64,000 nt of DNA, from positions 21,315 to 85,314 of the forward strand of contig CAJFVV010000005.1 of NCBI GenBank assembly GCA_904420565.1. The letters run 5' to 3'. Source of the DNA: Candidatus Pseudoscillospira faecavium. Lineage in GTDB: Bacteria; Bacillota; Clostridia; Oscillospirales; Oscillospiraceae. Shown here piece by piece: positions 48,749-58,595 of this stretch (position 1 is its first letter; each line of letters starts with the position of its first letter). The notes below the pieces were generated by a model. That model was not told where the DNA came from. It was given only the letters and a program-made list of their open reading frames with translations, and searched no databases. A program made the translations under genes and the position numbers.

Positions 48749-51451
48749 TCAAGCCTTTTGAATGCGGACAGCGCAGACTTTATACTCCGGAATCCGGGCA
48801 TAGCGATCCAGCGCAGCATTGGTCAGCCAGTTGCAGTTGCCATCCGGGAAATGAAACGGCATCCAACTCTCACCCGGGGAGCACTTTTCAGAAACCCGGG
48901 CGGTGGTTTCAATCTGCCCGCGGCGGGAGGAAACCCGCACCCGGTCTCCGTCGGCAATTCCCAGCGCCGCAGCATCCCGCGTGTTCATCTCAATGAAGGA
49001 TTTTCCCTCAATCTCCATCAGTTCCGGCGTTTTTCCAGTCATGGCCCGCGTATTGTAATGATACAAAATCCGGCCGGTCATCAAAACGACCGGATAGTCT
49101 GCATCCGGCAGTTCTGCCGCAGGGATATACTCCGCCGGATAGAACCACCCCAGCCCCCGGGTAAAGCGCCCCACGTGCAGAATCGGCGTGCCCGGATGCT
49201 CCGGAGAAGTGCAGGGCCACTGCAGCCCCCGGCCGGCCACCGCCTCGCTGTCCAGCCGGGCATGGCTGATGCCTGCAAAGGATGGCGTCAGCGATGCAAT
49301 TTCATCCATAATTTCTGCAGCCGTCATGGGCTTTTGCACATAGCCCATACGGTTCATCAGATCGATGATAATATCGGTATCCAGGCGCATATTGCCCGGC
49401 AGCGTCACCGCCTTGCGCACCCGCTGCACCCGGCGCTCGGTATTGCTGAAGGTGCCCTCCTTTTCCGCATAGGAGCATCCCGGGAGCACTACATCGGCAT
49501 AGCGGGCCGTCTCCGTCATAAACAGCTCCTGCACCACCAGAAAATCCAGCGATGTCAGCGCCTTGATGATATGACTGGTGTCGGGATCCGTCACCACCGG
49601 ATCTTCCCCATAGATATACAACCCCCTGATCCGCCCTTCAACAGCAGCGGGGAACACTTCCGTGGCATGCAGGCCGATTTCCCCATCCAGTTGCACACCC
49701 CAGGCCTTTTCAAATTTCTCGCGCACTGCCGCATCGGTCACATCCTGATAGCCCGGAAACTTGTTGGGCAGCGCGCCCATATCGCAGGCGCCCTGCACAT
49801 TATTCTGCCCGCGCAGGGGATTGACGCCGCAGCCGCTGCGCCCCAGCTTGCCCACCATCATCGCCATATTCGACATGGACATCACGCCCTCTGTGCCGGT
49901 GGAATGCTCCGTCACACCCAGGCAATAGATGATGGGCGCTTTGTCCGCCTTGGCGTAGATGCGCGCAGCTTTCCGCAGATCCTCTGCATCAATGTGGCAG
50001 ATCTCTGCCACCCTTTCGGGCGGGTACTGCAGCACAATCTCCCGAAGCTTTTCAAAGCCTTCGGTGCGCTCGGCGATAAACGCCTCGTCAATCAGATGCT
50101 CCGTCAGAAATACATGCATCATGCCGTTGGCAAAGGCCACATTGGTGCCGGGGCGGAGCTTCAGATGCACCGCAGCATATTTGGCAAGGCCGATATCCCG
50201 CGGATCCACTACAATCAGTTTCGCGCCATTGGCCACCGCCCGGCGGATCTGCATTCCCACCACAGGATGCGCTTCTTCCGGATTGGAGCCCACCAACATG
50301 ATGGCGTCCACATCCGTGGTGATATCGCCAATGGGGTTGGTCATGGCGCCGGAGCCCAGCGTCATGGCCAGTCCCGCCACCGAAGCGCTGTGGCACACAC
50401 GGGCACAGTTGTCGGTATTGTTGCTGCCAAAACAGGTGCGCACCATTTTCTGCACCATATACACATCTTCATTGGGGCTGCGCGAGCAGGCAAAGCCCGC
50501 CAATGCTTTGGGGCCATATTGTTTTTTGATTTCCATAAATTTGGAGGCCACCAAATCCAGCGCTTCATCCCACGAGGCTTTGCGGAATTCTCCGCTCGCC
50601 CGGTCCCGGATCAGCGGATCCGTCAGCCGCTCGGGAGAATGGACAAAATCAAAAGAACCGCTGCGCCCTTTGACACACAGCATGCCTTTATTGGACGGCC
50701 CATCGTAGGCTTCCGTATCCACAATCCGCCCGTTCTTTACAACCAGATAATACTGACAGCCTGTGGCACAGTGAGGGCATGTGGTGAGCACTTTTTGGGT
50801 AATTTCCCAGGGCCGGTACTGCCTGCGCCGCTTCATCTGCAGCGCACCGGTGGGACAGGCCTGCACACAATTGCCGCAGCGCTCGCAGTTGGTATCTTTC
50901 CACTGCATCTGAAAGGCCGGAGCAACCACCGTGCGAAATCCCCTGAAATTGGTGCCGATGGTGCCTCTCCCCGTCAGCTTCTGGCAGGTATTGACACATC
51001 GGTGACACAAAATACACAAATTGGGGTTGTATGTAAAAAATTCATTGGTATCGTCGATGGGTTTGTCAAATACATCCCCGGTAAACGTGGTGCGGTCCAC
51101 ACCATACCGATAACACAAATCCTGCAGTTTGCAGGCGCCGTTTTTACCGCAGGTCAGGCAATTGGTGTCGTGGTGGCTCAGCAGCAAATTCAGCGTCATG
51201 CGCCGCGAATGGATCACTTTTTCGCTTTCCGTATGAACGACGCTCCCCTCGCTCAGCGGGGTTGAACAGGCAGCAGCCAGCTTTGGGCTGCCCTCGATTT
51301 CCACCATGCAGATTCTGCAGGAGCCCTCCGGGGCGAGATCTTTCATATAACACAAGGTTGGAATCTCAATTCCGTACTGTTTGGCAGCCTGCAGAATGGT
51401 TGTGCCATCTTCCACCTCTACAGCAACACCGTCTATCATTGCATGCAGCAT
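48749..51451 (-). CDS. fdhA: formate dehydrogenase, catalytic subunit (molybdopterin, cysteine type)
   Basis: A 900-residue enzyme that oxidises formate to CO2 or runs in reverse. Domains in order: 2Fe-2S (GIEIPTLCYMKDLAPEGSCR), a His/Cys cluster (HHDTNCLTCGKNGACKLQDL), two 4Fe-4S ferredoxin motifs (CILCHRCVNTC and CERCGNCVQACP), the Mo/W-bis-MGD body opening TTCPHCATGCQYYLV, and the C-terminal dinucleotide domain. The catalytic position is Cys353 in CARVCHSASVAGL, not selenocysteine. The N-terminal cluster set is that of NAD- or ferredoxin-linked soluble enzymes, yet no diaphorase genes are adjacent. GGAGGGAG fixes the ATG at 51451. Confidence 0.93.
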   Translation of the reverse strand: MLHAMIDGVAVEVEDGTTILQAAKQYGIEIPTLCYMKDLAPEGSCRICMVEIEGSPKLAAACSTPLSEGSVVHTESEKVIHSRRMTLNLLLSHHDTNCLTCGKNGACKLQDLCYRYGVDRTTFTGDVFDKPIDDTNEFFTYNPNLCILCHRCVNTCQKLTGRGTIGTNFRGFRTVVAPAFQMQWKDTNCERCGNCVQACPTGALQMKRRRQYRPWEITQKVLTTCPHCATGCQYYLVVKNGRIVDTEAYDGPSNKGMLCVKGRSGSFDFVHSPERLTDPLIRDRASGEFRKASWDEALDLVASKFMEIKKQYGPKALAGFACSRSPNEDVYMVQKMVRTCFGSNNTDNCARVCHSASVAGLAMTLGSGAMTNPIGDITTDVDAIMLVGSNPEEAHPVVGMQIRRAVANGAKLIVVDPRDIGLAKYAAVHLKLRPGTNVAFANGMMHVFLTEHLIDEAFIAERTEGFEKLREIVLQYPPERVAEICHIDAEDLRKAARIYAKADKAPIIYCLGVTEHSTGTEGVMSMSNMAMMVGKLGRSGCGVNPLRGQNNVQGACDMGALPNKFPGYQDVTDAAVREKFEKAWGVQLDGEIGLHATEVFPAAVEGRIRGLYIYGEDPVVTDPDTSHIIKALTSLDFLVVQELFMTETARYADVVLPGCSYAEKEGTFSNTERRVQRVRKAVTLPGNMRLDTDIIIDLMNRMGYVQKPMTAAEIMDEIASLTPSFAGISHARLDSEAVAGRGLQWPCTSPEHPGTPILHVGRFTRGLGWFYPAEYIPAAELPDADYPVVLMTGRILYHYNTRAMTGKTPELMEIEGKSFIEMNTRDAAALGIADGDRVRVSSRRGQIETTARVSEKCSPGESWMPFHFPDGNCNWLTNAALDRYARIPEYKVCAVRIQKA

Positions 51452-51487
51452 GTTGTTCTCCCTCCTGCACTGAAATTTCTGTTTTTT

Positions 51488-51516
51488 ATCATACCTCCAC
51501 TCACAAAAAATAACAA
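51488..51516 (-). promoter_or_regulatory. promoter of formate dehydrogenase
   Basis: On the minus strand, TTGTTA (51516-51511), a 17-base spacer and TATGAT (51493-51488), about 30 bases before the start codon. The surrounding 51452-51640 region is very AT-rich with no other gene. Confidence 0.55.
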
Positions 51517-51642
51517 GTTTTTTGCGCAATCCATATTGTCAAAATTTTAACAAAGCGCATTTTTTATGATGTGTTTCCGGGAAAAAGCAAGCAAATTACC
51601 AATATTTTTTATTTAATTTTAGAAAATATGATATGGTATACA

Positions 51643-51674
51643 AAAAAGCGCCAAAACAGCAATTCTGTTTTGGC
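51643..51674 (-). terminator. terminator of mobA
   Basis: GCCAAAACAG pairs with CTGTTTTGGC (51650-51659 with 51665-51674), followed on the minus strand by six Ts. Confidence 0.85.
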
Positions 51675-51682
51675 ACTCTGTC

Positions 51683-52279
51683 CTATGAATCGGACATGGA
51701 TTCTCCATACAGCAGGGCGTGGTAATCCTCCTGCGTATTGATATTTTCCACAATGTGCATGTCATAGCCCAATGCTTCCAGGGATACATAATGTGTGGGC
51801 ATCCGCTCAAACAGGAACCGCGGCCGATGAATCCCCGCCGCCCGCATGTGCGCCAGAATCGGCAGCGCCTCTTTATGATAAACACTGCACAGCGGCTCAA
51901 GCAGCGCGCCGCTGTGCGGGACAAGGCAGCGGTCCTCCGGCCGGAGGGCCGCCGTGAGGTCCCGCAAAAAGGCCGCCGTCAGCCGCTGCATGTCCGTAGC
52001 CACTACCAGCACATAAGGGTGAGACGCCCGCCGCAGCAGCTGATAAATCCCTTCTACAGGTCCAAACCCCTCCAACTCATCCTGCACGGTGATATAGTTA
52101 TCCGGTATACCAGAAATCAAATTCCCTTCCACGGAAACAAGCAGCTCGTCAAAGTCTTTCAGTTCCCCCGCCAGATGCTCCAAAAACGTCTGTCTCCGGT
52201 AGGGCAGCAGCGCCTTGTCCCGGCCCATGCGGGTGCTTTTCCCGCCGGCCAGAATCCCCGCAGTCATTGGGATTTTCAT
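51683..52279 (-). CDS. mobA: molybdenum cofactor guanylyltransferase
   Basis: A 198-residue nucleotidyltransferase that attaches GMP to molybdopterin to give the bis-MGD cofactor needed by enzymes such as the adjacent formate dehydrogenase. The signature AGILAGGKSTRMGRDKALLP is near the N-terminus, and VVATDMQRLTAAFL carries the metal-binding aspartate. GAGGGGG precedes the ATG at 52279; a longer open frame upstream crosses a terminator and is not used. It is transcribed toward fdhA but a terminator and promoter separate them. Confidence 0.88.
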   Translation of the reverse strand: MKIPMTAGILAGGKSTRMGRDKALLPYRRQTFLEHLAGELKDFDELLVSVEGNLISGIPDNYITVQDELEGFGPVEGIYQLLRRASHPYVLVVATDMQRLTAAFLRDLTAALRPEDRCLVPHSGALLEPLCSVYHKEALPILAHMRAAGIHRPRFLFERMPTHYVSLEALGYDMHIVENINTQEDYHALLYGESMSDS

Positions 52280-52300
52280 CCCCGCATACCCCCTCTCTGC

Positions 52301-52335
52301 AAAAAGGGCGTGCGGCAGACTGCCCACGCCCTTTT
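52301..52335 (-). terminator. terminator of glyA
   Basis: A long hairpin (AAAAAGGGCGTG with CACGCCCTTTT, enclosing GGCAG-A-CTGCC), read on the minus strand with a T-run, about 125 bases after glyA and just before mobA. Confidence 0.7.
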
Positions 52336-52458
52336 CCCGATTTTGCTGCAGGCTGCCTGGGCAGCCCAACTCACTGTTTTCCATCTGCAGACCGCCAGCT
52401 GATCCATGAAAAAATTCATGCGCATTGCTCGCAGCTGCACTCAGCACAGGAATCTTTT

Positions 52459-53715
52459 TTATGCCTCATACAGCGGAAAGTGCTTGTTCAGCGCACTTAC
52501 GCGCTGCAGAATATCTTCCTTTTTACCCTCAAAATCCAAAAGGCAGTCTGCAATACAGCCGGCAATCTCTTCCATCTCTCCGGGGCCGAAGCCGCGTGTG
52601 GTTACCGCAGGCGTGCCAATGCGGACACCAGAGGTTACAAAGGGGCTGCGTTTTTCGCCGGGCACCGTGTTTTTATTGACCGTGATATGCACTTCATCCA
52701 AGCGGTGCTCCAATTCTTTTCCTGTTACTTCACTGTCCGTCAGATCCAAAAGCATCAGGTGGTTGTCCGTACCGCCGGATACCAGCTGCAGGCCATGGCC
52801 CATCAGCGCGTCGGCCAGCACCTTGGCATTTTCCACTACACACTGGGCATATTCTTTAAATTCCGGCCGCAGTGCTTCTCCAAAACACACAGCCTTGGCC
52901 GCAATCACATGCTCCAGCGGACCGCCCTGCGTGCCCGGGAAAATCGCCTTGTTGATTTTCTTGGAAAGTTCCTCATCGTTGGTAAGAATTAAGCCGCCGC
53001 GGGGGCCGCGCAGCGTTTTATGCGTGGTGGAGGTGGTCACATCCGCATAGGGTACGGGGCTCTGGTGGCAGCCACCGGCCACCAATCCGGCAATATGGGC
53101 CATATCCACCATCAAATAAGCGCCGACACTGTGGGCGATATCCGCCAGAATATCAAACTTAATGGCACGGGGATAGGCCGAGGCACCCGCCACAATCATT
53201 TTGGGCCGCACTTCCTCCGCCTGGCGGCGCACGGCTTCATAATCAATATAGCCGTCCTCATCCACACCATAGGAGACAAAGTGGAAATACTTGCCGGACA
53301 GGTTCACCGGGCTGCCGTGGGTCAAATGACCGCCCTGGGACAAATCCATGCCCATCACCGTATCACCAGGTTCCAACAGGGCAAAATACACGGCAATGTT
53401 TGCCTGGGCGCCGGAATGGGGCTGCACATTGGCATAACGGGAACCGAAGAGCCGGCAGGCCCGATCGATGGCCAGCTGCTCCACTTCATCTACAAACATG
53501 CAGCCGCCGTAATAGCGCTTGCCGGGATAGCCCTCGGCATATTTATTGGTCAGCACACTGCCCATGGCGGCCATGACCGCCGGACTGACGATGTTTTCAC
53601 TGGCAATCAATTCAATATTCTGCCGCTGGCGCACCAGCTCGCGGTTCATGGCCGCAGCAAGCTCCGGGTCTGTTTTTGCAACCAGGCCAATGGTATCCAA
53701 CATTGTTTCGTACAT
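52459..53715 (-). CDS. glyA: serine hydroxymethyltransferase
   Basis: A 418-residue PLP enzyme that interconverts serine and glycine with transfer of a one-carbon unit to tetrahydrofolate. The PLP-lysine motif [19 protein letters not shown] is present, along with the N-terminal [15 protein letters not shown] and [17 protein letters not shown] regions and standard length. It links one-carbon flow with formate metabolism encoded nearby, though as a separate transcript. The leader holds two short hairpins. Confidence 0.96.
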   Translation of the reverse strand: MYETMLDTIGLVAKTDPELAAAMNRELVRQRQNIELIASENIVSPAVMAAMGSVLTNKYAEGYPGKRYYGGCMFVDEVEQLAIDRACRLFGSRYANVQPHSGAQANIAVYFALLEPGDTVMGMDLSQGGHLTHGSPVNLSGKYFHFVSYGVDEDGYIDYEAVRRQAEEVRPKMIVAGASAYPRAIKFDILADIAHSVGAYLMVDMAHIAGLVAGGCHQSPVPYADVTTSTTHKTLRGPRGGLILTNDEELSKKINKAIFPGTQGGPLEHVIAAKAVCFGEALRPEFKEYAQCVVENAKVLADALMGHGLQLVSGGTDNHLMLLDLTDSEVTGKELEHRLDEVHITVNKNTVPGEKRSPFVTSGVRIGTPAVTTRGFGPGEMEEIAGCIADCLLDFEGKKEDILQRVSALNKHFPLYEA

Positions 53716-53739
53716 TCTCTAATTTCTCCTTTTTCTCCG

Positions 53740-53783
53740 TTCCGGTGCAAACCGGAAAGATCAACTCCGCGGCAAGGCGCGGA
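53740..53783 (-). other. two hairpins in the glyA leader
   Basis: TTCCGGT/ACCGGAA (53740-53746 with 53751-53757) and TCCGCG/CGCGGA (53766-53771 with 53778-53783), both perfect, lie between a TATAAT at 53803-53798 and the start codon. No known riboswitch recognised. Confidence 0.4.
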
Positions 53784-53910
53784 CGCATTGGAATTAAATT
53801 ATAGCTTAGCCGACTTTTCTCAAAAGCGCAAGTCTTTTTCTGAAAAGCAGTGAATTTTTTCCAAAAATGTGGTATGCTTTGTGAACAGCTTTAAGAAAAG
53901 GAGCGTATCT

Positions 53911-54333
53911 ATGTATACCGCAAAGCAAATGATCGTGATGCGCCGCGACCTGCACATGCGCAAGGGAAAAATCGCAGCCCAGGCGGGCCACGCCTGCGTG
54001 GAAGCCGTGCTGATGGCCCTGGAGCGGGAAGGGCGCCTGGGGGATGTTTTGACCAGCGGCGACTATGTGTCCCTGCGCAAAACCGGCAAGGCCCCCACCG
54101 CCCTGAGCGAATGGTTCGACAAGGGCGTGGCCAAAATCTGCGTGTATGTGGACTCGGAAGAGGCCCTGCTGGAAATTGACCGCAAGGCCAAGGAGGCGGG
54201 CATCCTGTCCGCCCTGATCTGCGATGCAGGCATGACGGAATTTCACGGCCAGCCCACCTATACCTGCCTGGCCTTTGAGCCGCGCTTTGCCCAGGATGTA
54301 GACCCCATCACCGGCGATCTGCCGCTGTTTTAA
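53911..54333 (+). CDS. Pth2-like peptidyl-tRNA hydrolase family protein
   Basis: A 140-residue protein of the archaeal/eukaryotic Pth2 fold: MIVMRRDLHMRKGKIAAQAG then HACVEAV, with the lysine-glycine-aspartate-like core and TAKEAGI-type region (KAKEAGILSALICDAGMTEF). Pth2 enzymes release amino acids or peptides from tRNA; in bacteria they are sporadic, usually beside a normal Pth. AAAGGAG lies seven bases before the ATG at 53911. It is divergent from glyA and stands alone. Confidence 0.85.
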   Translation: MYTAKQMIVMRRDLHMRKGKIAAQAGHACVEAVLMALEREGRLGDVLTSGDYVSLRKTGKAPTALSEWFDKGVAKICVYVDSEEALLEIDRKAKEAGILSALICDAGMTEFHGQPTYTCLAFEPRFAQDVDPITGDLPLF

Positions 54334-54381
54334 GGGGCCCCGCAGGCAGCATCCCATCCCAAAAGCCCGCCGCGTCCCGGT

Positions 54382-55776
54382 TCAGCGATCCACCGCAGCC
54401 AGCGTTTTTCGCAGCTGCACTGCAAAAAGCACCATGGTAACCGAAACCGAAATGACATCCGCCACCGGCTCCGCCAGGAGCACTGCAAACACCTTTTCCT
54501 GCAGCAAATGGGGAAAGAGATAAATCAGCGGGATCAGCAAAAACACCTTGCGCAGCAGCGACAGGAACACAGACGCGCCCGCCTTTCCCAGGGCCATGAG
54601 CGTTTGCAGACATGCCATCTGGATGCCAATGAGAATCCCCGCGGAAAAATAGATCCGGATACCCCAGGCCGTCAGTTCTGTCAGCGCCGGATCGGCGGTA
54701 AAGGGCAAAATGACCCACTGGGGCGCAAGCATAAAAACGCCATAGATCACCAGCGTGATCCCCACCGTCGGCACGATCAGGCAGCGGAATGCCGCGCGGA
54801 CCCGGTTCCCATTCCCGGCCCCGTAATTATAGCTGATGATCGGCTGGGCACCCTGGGCAAGCCCCTGGGCGATCAGCATCAAAAACTGCATCAGGGTGGA
54901 CAGGATCGTCATCATGCCCACAGCCAAATCGCCGCCGTAGCGGAGCAGCGAAGCATTGTACGACAGCACCAGGATGCTCTCCGTGGCAAACATGGCAAAG
55001 GGCGCCAGCCCCAGGGCCAGCGCCGGGCGCAGCACGGATGCGCGCGGCCGCAAGCAGGTGCGCCTGAGGTCCAGCAGGCCGCGGCGGCGCAGGAGAAAGC
55101 GCAGCGCCCACAGGGCGGACAGGGCCTGGGAAAGCACCGTGGCGCAGGCTGCACCGCGCACCCCCATTCCCAGGGCAAAAATAAAAATCGGGTCCAGGAT
55201 CAGATTGGCGGCGGCCCCGATGAGCACGGTGATCATCCCGGCAGTAGAAAAGCCCTGGGCGATGATAAAGGCGTTCAATCCCAGCGTCAGCAATACGAAC
55301 ACCGTGCCGCAGGCATAGATCCGCAGATATGCCGCCGCATAGGGCATGGTGGCTGCGCTGGCGCCAAACAGGGACAAAATCGGCTCGGCAAACAGCAGCA
55401 TCACGCCGGTCAAAACCACGGCCATCACCAGCATGGCCGTGAATGAATTGCCCAAAAGCTGCTCGGCCCGGTCTTTTTCGCTGCGCCCCAGCAAAATGGA
55501 GGACAGGGGCGCCGCGCCGCTGCTGACCAGCTGCGCAAAGGAGGAAACCAGCGTGATGACCGGCGCGCAAACGCCCAAAGCGGTCAGGGCCAAGGTACCG
55601 GTATCTGCAATATGCCCCACATACATGCGGTCCACCACGCTGTAAAGCAGGTTGACCAGCTGGGAAATCACCGCCGGCACCGCCAGAGAGACAAAGAGAC
55701 CGCCCACCGGCGCGCTGCCCAGGCGGCGCTCCTTTTCCGCAGCGGCACGATCCCCGGAAACAGCCGGATGCTTCAT
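54382..55776 (-). CDS. MATE family efflux transporter (second copy in window)
   Basis: A 464-residue MATE protein (FVSLAVPAVISQLVNLLYSV then VDRMYVGHI) with two repeated six-helix halves. It is only distantly like the MATE protein at 6529-7896. It would export drugs or metabolites by cation exchange. AGGGGGGA precedes the ATG. It is convergent with the Pth2 gene and has no close operon partner; the 245-base upstream gap shows no gene except the DHHW terminator. Confidence 0.92.
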   Translation of the reverse strand: MKHPAVSGDRAAAEKERRLGSAPVGGLFVSLAVPAVISQLVNLLYSVVDRMYVGHIADTGTLALTALGVCAPVITLVSSFAQLVSSGAAPLSSILLGRSEKDRAEQLLGNSFTAMLVMAVVLTGVMLLFAEPILSLFGASAATMPYAAAYLRIYACGTVFVLLTLGLNAFIIAQGFSTAGMITVLIGAAANLILDPIFIFALGMGVRGAACATVLSQALSALWALRFLLRRRGLLDLRRTCLRPRASVLRPALALGLAPFAMFATESILVLSYNASLLRYGGDLAVGMMTILSTLMQFLMLIAQGLAQGAQPIISYNYGAGNGNRVRAAFRCLIVPTVGITLVIYGVFMLAPQWVILPFTADPALTELTAWGIRIYFSAGILIGIQMACLQTLMALGKAGASVFLSLLRKVFLLIPLIYLFPHLLQEKVFAVLLAEPVADVISVSVTMVLFAVQLRKTLAAVDR

Positions 55777-55967
55777 AAAAAATCCCCCCTGTGCTTTTGA
55801 ATGTCAGCCCATCCTGCCTTTGCTAAGGAACTGCAAGGCCATTATAGCACCGCCATTTCGGCTGAAACATGGATAAAATCGCCAAAATTGCCCCTGTCGG
55901 CTCTTCTGCTTTCCGTCAGTGGCCGCCGCAGGGCCATCTCCCCCGAATCCCTGGCGCCGCAAAACAC

Positions 55968-56006
55968 AAGCGGGCAGAGCCGCAATGGCTCTGCCCGCTT
56001 TTTTGC
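55968..56006. terminator. terminator of the surface O-acylation operon
   Basis: A perfect 14-pair stem AAGCGGGCAGAGCC/GGCTCTGCCCGCTT (55968-55981 with 55987-56000), 21 bases beyond the DHHW stop. Confidence 0.82.
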
Positions 56007-56021
56007 CCCCGGAGGGACCGC

Positions 56022-57110
56022 TTATTTCAGCATCGTGGAATTATTGAACACAGAGGGACTGTAGAGAAACAGCACATCCTGGCCATGGAAATCGATGAAC
56101 TGGTCCAGAATCTGGGAGGAGACATAGCGCAGGTCCACCAGCGTCACCGTGCGGTAATCCTGCACCAGCAGCGGCGCCAGGGAACTGCCGAAGGAATCCC
56201 GGAAGATGATCAGCTCCCGGTCGGTGGCGGCATTGGGGTTGGTGATGGTCAGCAGCGCATCGGCCCCGCCGAGGAATACGTCATAGGGGTCCGGGTTTTC
56301 AAGGTTTTCCACCTCATAAATGCCGGTTTCCTCCCCTGTCTCATAGTGATAAACCGTGCACCCATCCAGCATGTCATTGGTGAGGTAAATCAAGTCCTCC
56401 GCCGGCAGTGACAGGGCGGACTGCCCCCAATACACCCCGCGGAACGCATCAAATACCTGCTGGTCATAACTGTCCATGGGCGTTACGGACACGCCCAGAT
56501 GCTCCCCAATGCGCTCTGCTACCGCACCCAGCCGTTCCTGCCGCCAATGGGAATCCGTCTTATAATAATCGTCGGCACCCAGGCAGTCGTACAAATCAAT
56601 GCGCTCCATATTGGTCAGGTTTTCCGCCAAAATGGCATCCAGCCGGTCGTAATCCAGGTGCGGATACCCATTTGCCTCCGCCAGATAATAATTTTTATCC
56701 GGCACCACGGCATAATATACCTTGCTTCCCTGCAAATACTGTGCCTGCACGGCATTCAGCTTATCCGCCGCGCCTTTCACACTGCTTTCGCTCAGATTGG
56801 CCTCGATTTTGGACAAGCTTCCATCCACGATATAAATGCCGTTATTGTCCTTCTGCTGAAAAATAGCATATTGAAGCTCTGCCTTGAGGCTGCGGAACGC
56901 TTCCCGGAGCGGAAACTGATCCAGCGAATAGGTTTCGAAATCCGTCATAAACTGCCCGCTGGACAAAGTCTGCGCCGAAGCAACCGGCTTTTGCGCCAAA
57001 AGCCGGCGCTCGCTGAGCGACCACTCCTGGTCCGTATGCAATGCGCAGGCCAGAAATCCCACACCCAACGCCCCCAGCAGCACCGCCGAGGTGAGTAGTT
57101 GTTTTTTCAT
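56022..57110 (-). CDS. DHHW/AlgX-like SGNH-fold protein
   Basis: A 362-residue protein with an N-terminal membrane anchor and an extracellular SGNH-type domain. The family motif reads TDSHW (Asp186-Ser187-His188-Trp189), FPLRE is the companion motif, and FRDSFGSSL near residue 305 supplies the putative nucleophile serine. Together with the MBOAT protein upstream it matches AlgI/AlgJ-AlgX-type systems, in which the MBOAT protein brings an acyl group across the membrane and the SGNH protein puts it on a surface polysaccharide. Confidence 0.86.
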   Translation of the reverse strand: MKKQLLTSAVLLGALGVGFLACALHTDQEWSLSERRLLAQKPVASAQTLSSGQFMTDFETYSLDQFPLREAFRSLKAELQYAIFQQKDNNGIYIVDGSLSKIEANLSESSVKGAADKLNAVQAQYLQGSKVYYAVVPDKNYYLAEANGYPHLDYDRLDAILAENLTNMERIDLYDCLGADDYYKTDSHWRQERLGAVAERIGEHLGVSVTPMDSYDQQVFDAFRGVYWGQSALSLPAEDLIYLTNDMLDGCTVYHYETGEETGIYEVENLENPDPYDVFLGGADALLTITNPNAATDRELIIFRDSFGSSLAPLLVQDYRTVTLVDLRYVSSQILDQFIDFHGQDVLFLYSPSVFNNSTMLK

Positions 57111-57167
57111 CCTGTTCTCCCTTCCGCCGCCTTAACGCGGCACAAATCAGCAGTATTTCTCCCCCAA

Positions 57168-58571
57168 TTAAAAGCGGAAATAGAGGAATGGATTGAAGGA
57201 GCCATCCACCAGATATGCCGTACAGGCCGCCAGCAGCGCCAGGAGCGCCACAGGCTGCACCACCGTCATCACCTTTTCCCCCATGCCGGACGCAGAAAAC
57301 CGCGCCACAGCCATTTTGGGCAGCGGCGTTGCCCCGACTGCCGCCAGCAGCATCAGCACGCCATAGCTGGACACATAATAGAGCGCGCTTTGCGACAACA
57401 GCGGCGCACCGGAAATGCCCAGCATTCCAGCCAGATCTGCTGCAGCGCCGCTCAGACCGCTGCCATTGAAAATAACGAAGCTGAATACCACCGCCAGCAG
57501 CAAATATCCATGCTGCAGCATGCCGGGCAGCCGCTCCAAAAAGCGCTTCAGCCAGAATTTTTCCAAAATCAAAAACAGGGCGAAATACAGCCCCCATAAA
57601 ACAAAGTTCCAGGCCGCGCCGTGCCACAGGCCCGTGAGGAGCCATACCACAAAAATATTCGCCATCTGCCGCCAGCGGCCGCAGCGGCTGCCGCCCAGGG
57701 GAATATAAACGTAATCCCGAAACCAGGAGCTCAGGGAAATATGCCAGCGCCGCCAGAACTCCGTGATGCTTTTGGCAATAAAGGGATAATTGAAGTTTTC
57801 AAGGAAGTGGAATCCGAAAATTCGGCCAAGGCCCACAGCCATATCTGAATAACCGGAAAAATCGAAATAAATCTGCAGGGTAAAGGCGACGGCAATGGTC
57901 CAGTACATCAGCACGGAGGGATCGCCGCTTTCACGCAGCAGCGAAGCCAGGGCGCCCAGCTGATTGGCGATGAGCACCTTTTTGGAGAGACCAAGCACAA
58001 AACGGCTCAGCCCTTCAGACAGGTCGTTCAGGCTGGTGCGCCGCTGCGCCAGTTCCCGCTCCACGGTGCTGTAGCGCACGATAGGGCCGGCAATCAGCTG
58101 CGGGAACAGCGCCACATAAGTCGCCAGCTTCAGCGGAGAGCGCTGCACCGCTACGGTACCCCGATATACATCAATGGTATAGCTCAGCGTCTGGAAGGTA
58201 TAAAAACTGATGCCGATGGGCAGCGCAATGGCCAGCAGCGGAAATTCTGTGCGCAGCACCGCATTGACCGTATCGAGGAAAAAATCGGCATATTTAAAAT
58301 AGCCCAGGACTGCCAGCTCGCCGGCAACAGAAACTGCCAAAAATACTTTGGACCATCCCGTTCCGCGGAACCGGTCGATCAAAAGGCCGCAGATATAGGC
58401 GAAGGCAATTGTCGCCAGCATCAAAACGACATAGCGCGGCTCCCCCCACCAGTAAAAGAACAGGCTGGCCAGCAGCAGCACCAGGTTTTTGCCCAATCTG
58501 GGCACCAGGAAATACAGACCCAACACAATGGGCAGAAAATAAAACAAAAACGGAATACTTGAAAAAAGCAT
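57168..58571 (-). CDS. MBOAT family O-acyltransferase (AlgI/DltB-like)
   Basis: A 467-residue polytopic membrane protein. SITEFWRRWHISLSSWFRDY and VYIPLGGSRCG are the MBOAT cytoplasmic motif, and LLTGLWHGAAWNFVLWG contains the conserved catalytic histidine. It should carry acyl (usually acetyl) groups out of the cell. It lies 24 bases after the anti-sigma-like gene and 57 before the DHHW gene, making a four-gene operon led by an ECF sigma factor. The acceptor polymer is not known. Confidence 0.92.
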   Translation of the reverse strand: MLFSSIPFLFYFLPIVLGLYFLVPRLGKNLVLLLASLFFYWWGEPRYVVLMLATIAFAYICGLLIDRFRGTGWSKVFLAVSVAGELAVLGYFKYADFFLDTVNAVLRTEFPLLAIALPIGISFYTFQTLSYTIDVYRGTVAVQRSPLKLATYVALFPQLIAGPIVRYSTVERELAQRRTSLNDLSEGLSRFVLGLSKKVLIANQLGALASLLRESGDPSVLMYWTIAVAFTLQIYFDFSGYSDMAVGLGRIFGFHFLENFNYPFIAKSITEFWRRWHISLSSWFRDYVYIPLGGSRCGRWRQMANIFVVWLLTGLWHGAAWNFVLWGLYFALFLILEKFWLKRFLERLPGMLQHGYLLLAVVFSFVIFNGSGLSGAAADLAGMLGISGAPLLSQSALYYVSSYGVLMLLAAVGATPLPKMAVARFSASGMGEKVMTVVQPVALLALLAACTAYLVDGSFNPFLYFRF

Positions 58572-58595
58572 AGGGTTTCCCTTTCGTATGGAAAT

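Noticed and set aside
50393..50395. Selenocysteine in formate dehydrogenase
   Set aside because: The catalytic codon reads Cys (TGC) on the coding strand, not TGA.
48590..51265. An 891-codon open frame on the plus strand opposite formate dehydrogenase
   Set aside because: It is the antisense of a clear fdhA gene; the product is rich in His, Arg, Gly and Pro with no domain or ribosome site. High GC at codon position three opens long antisense frames in this genome.
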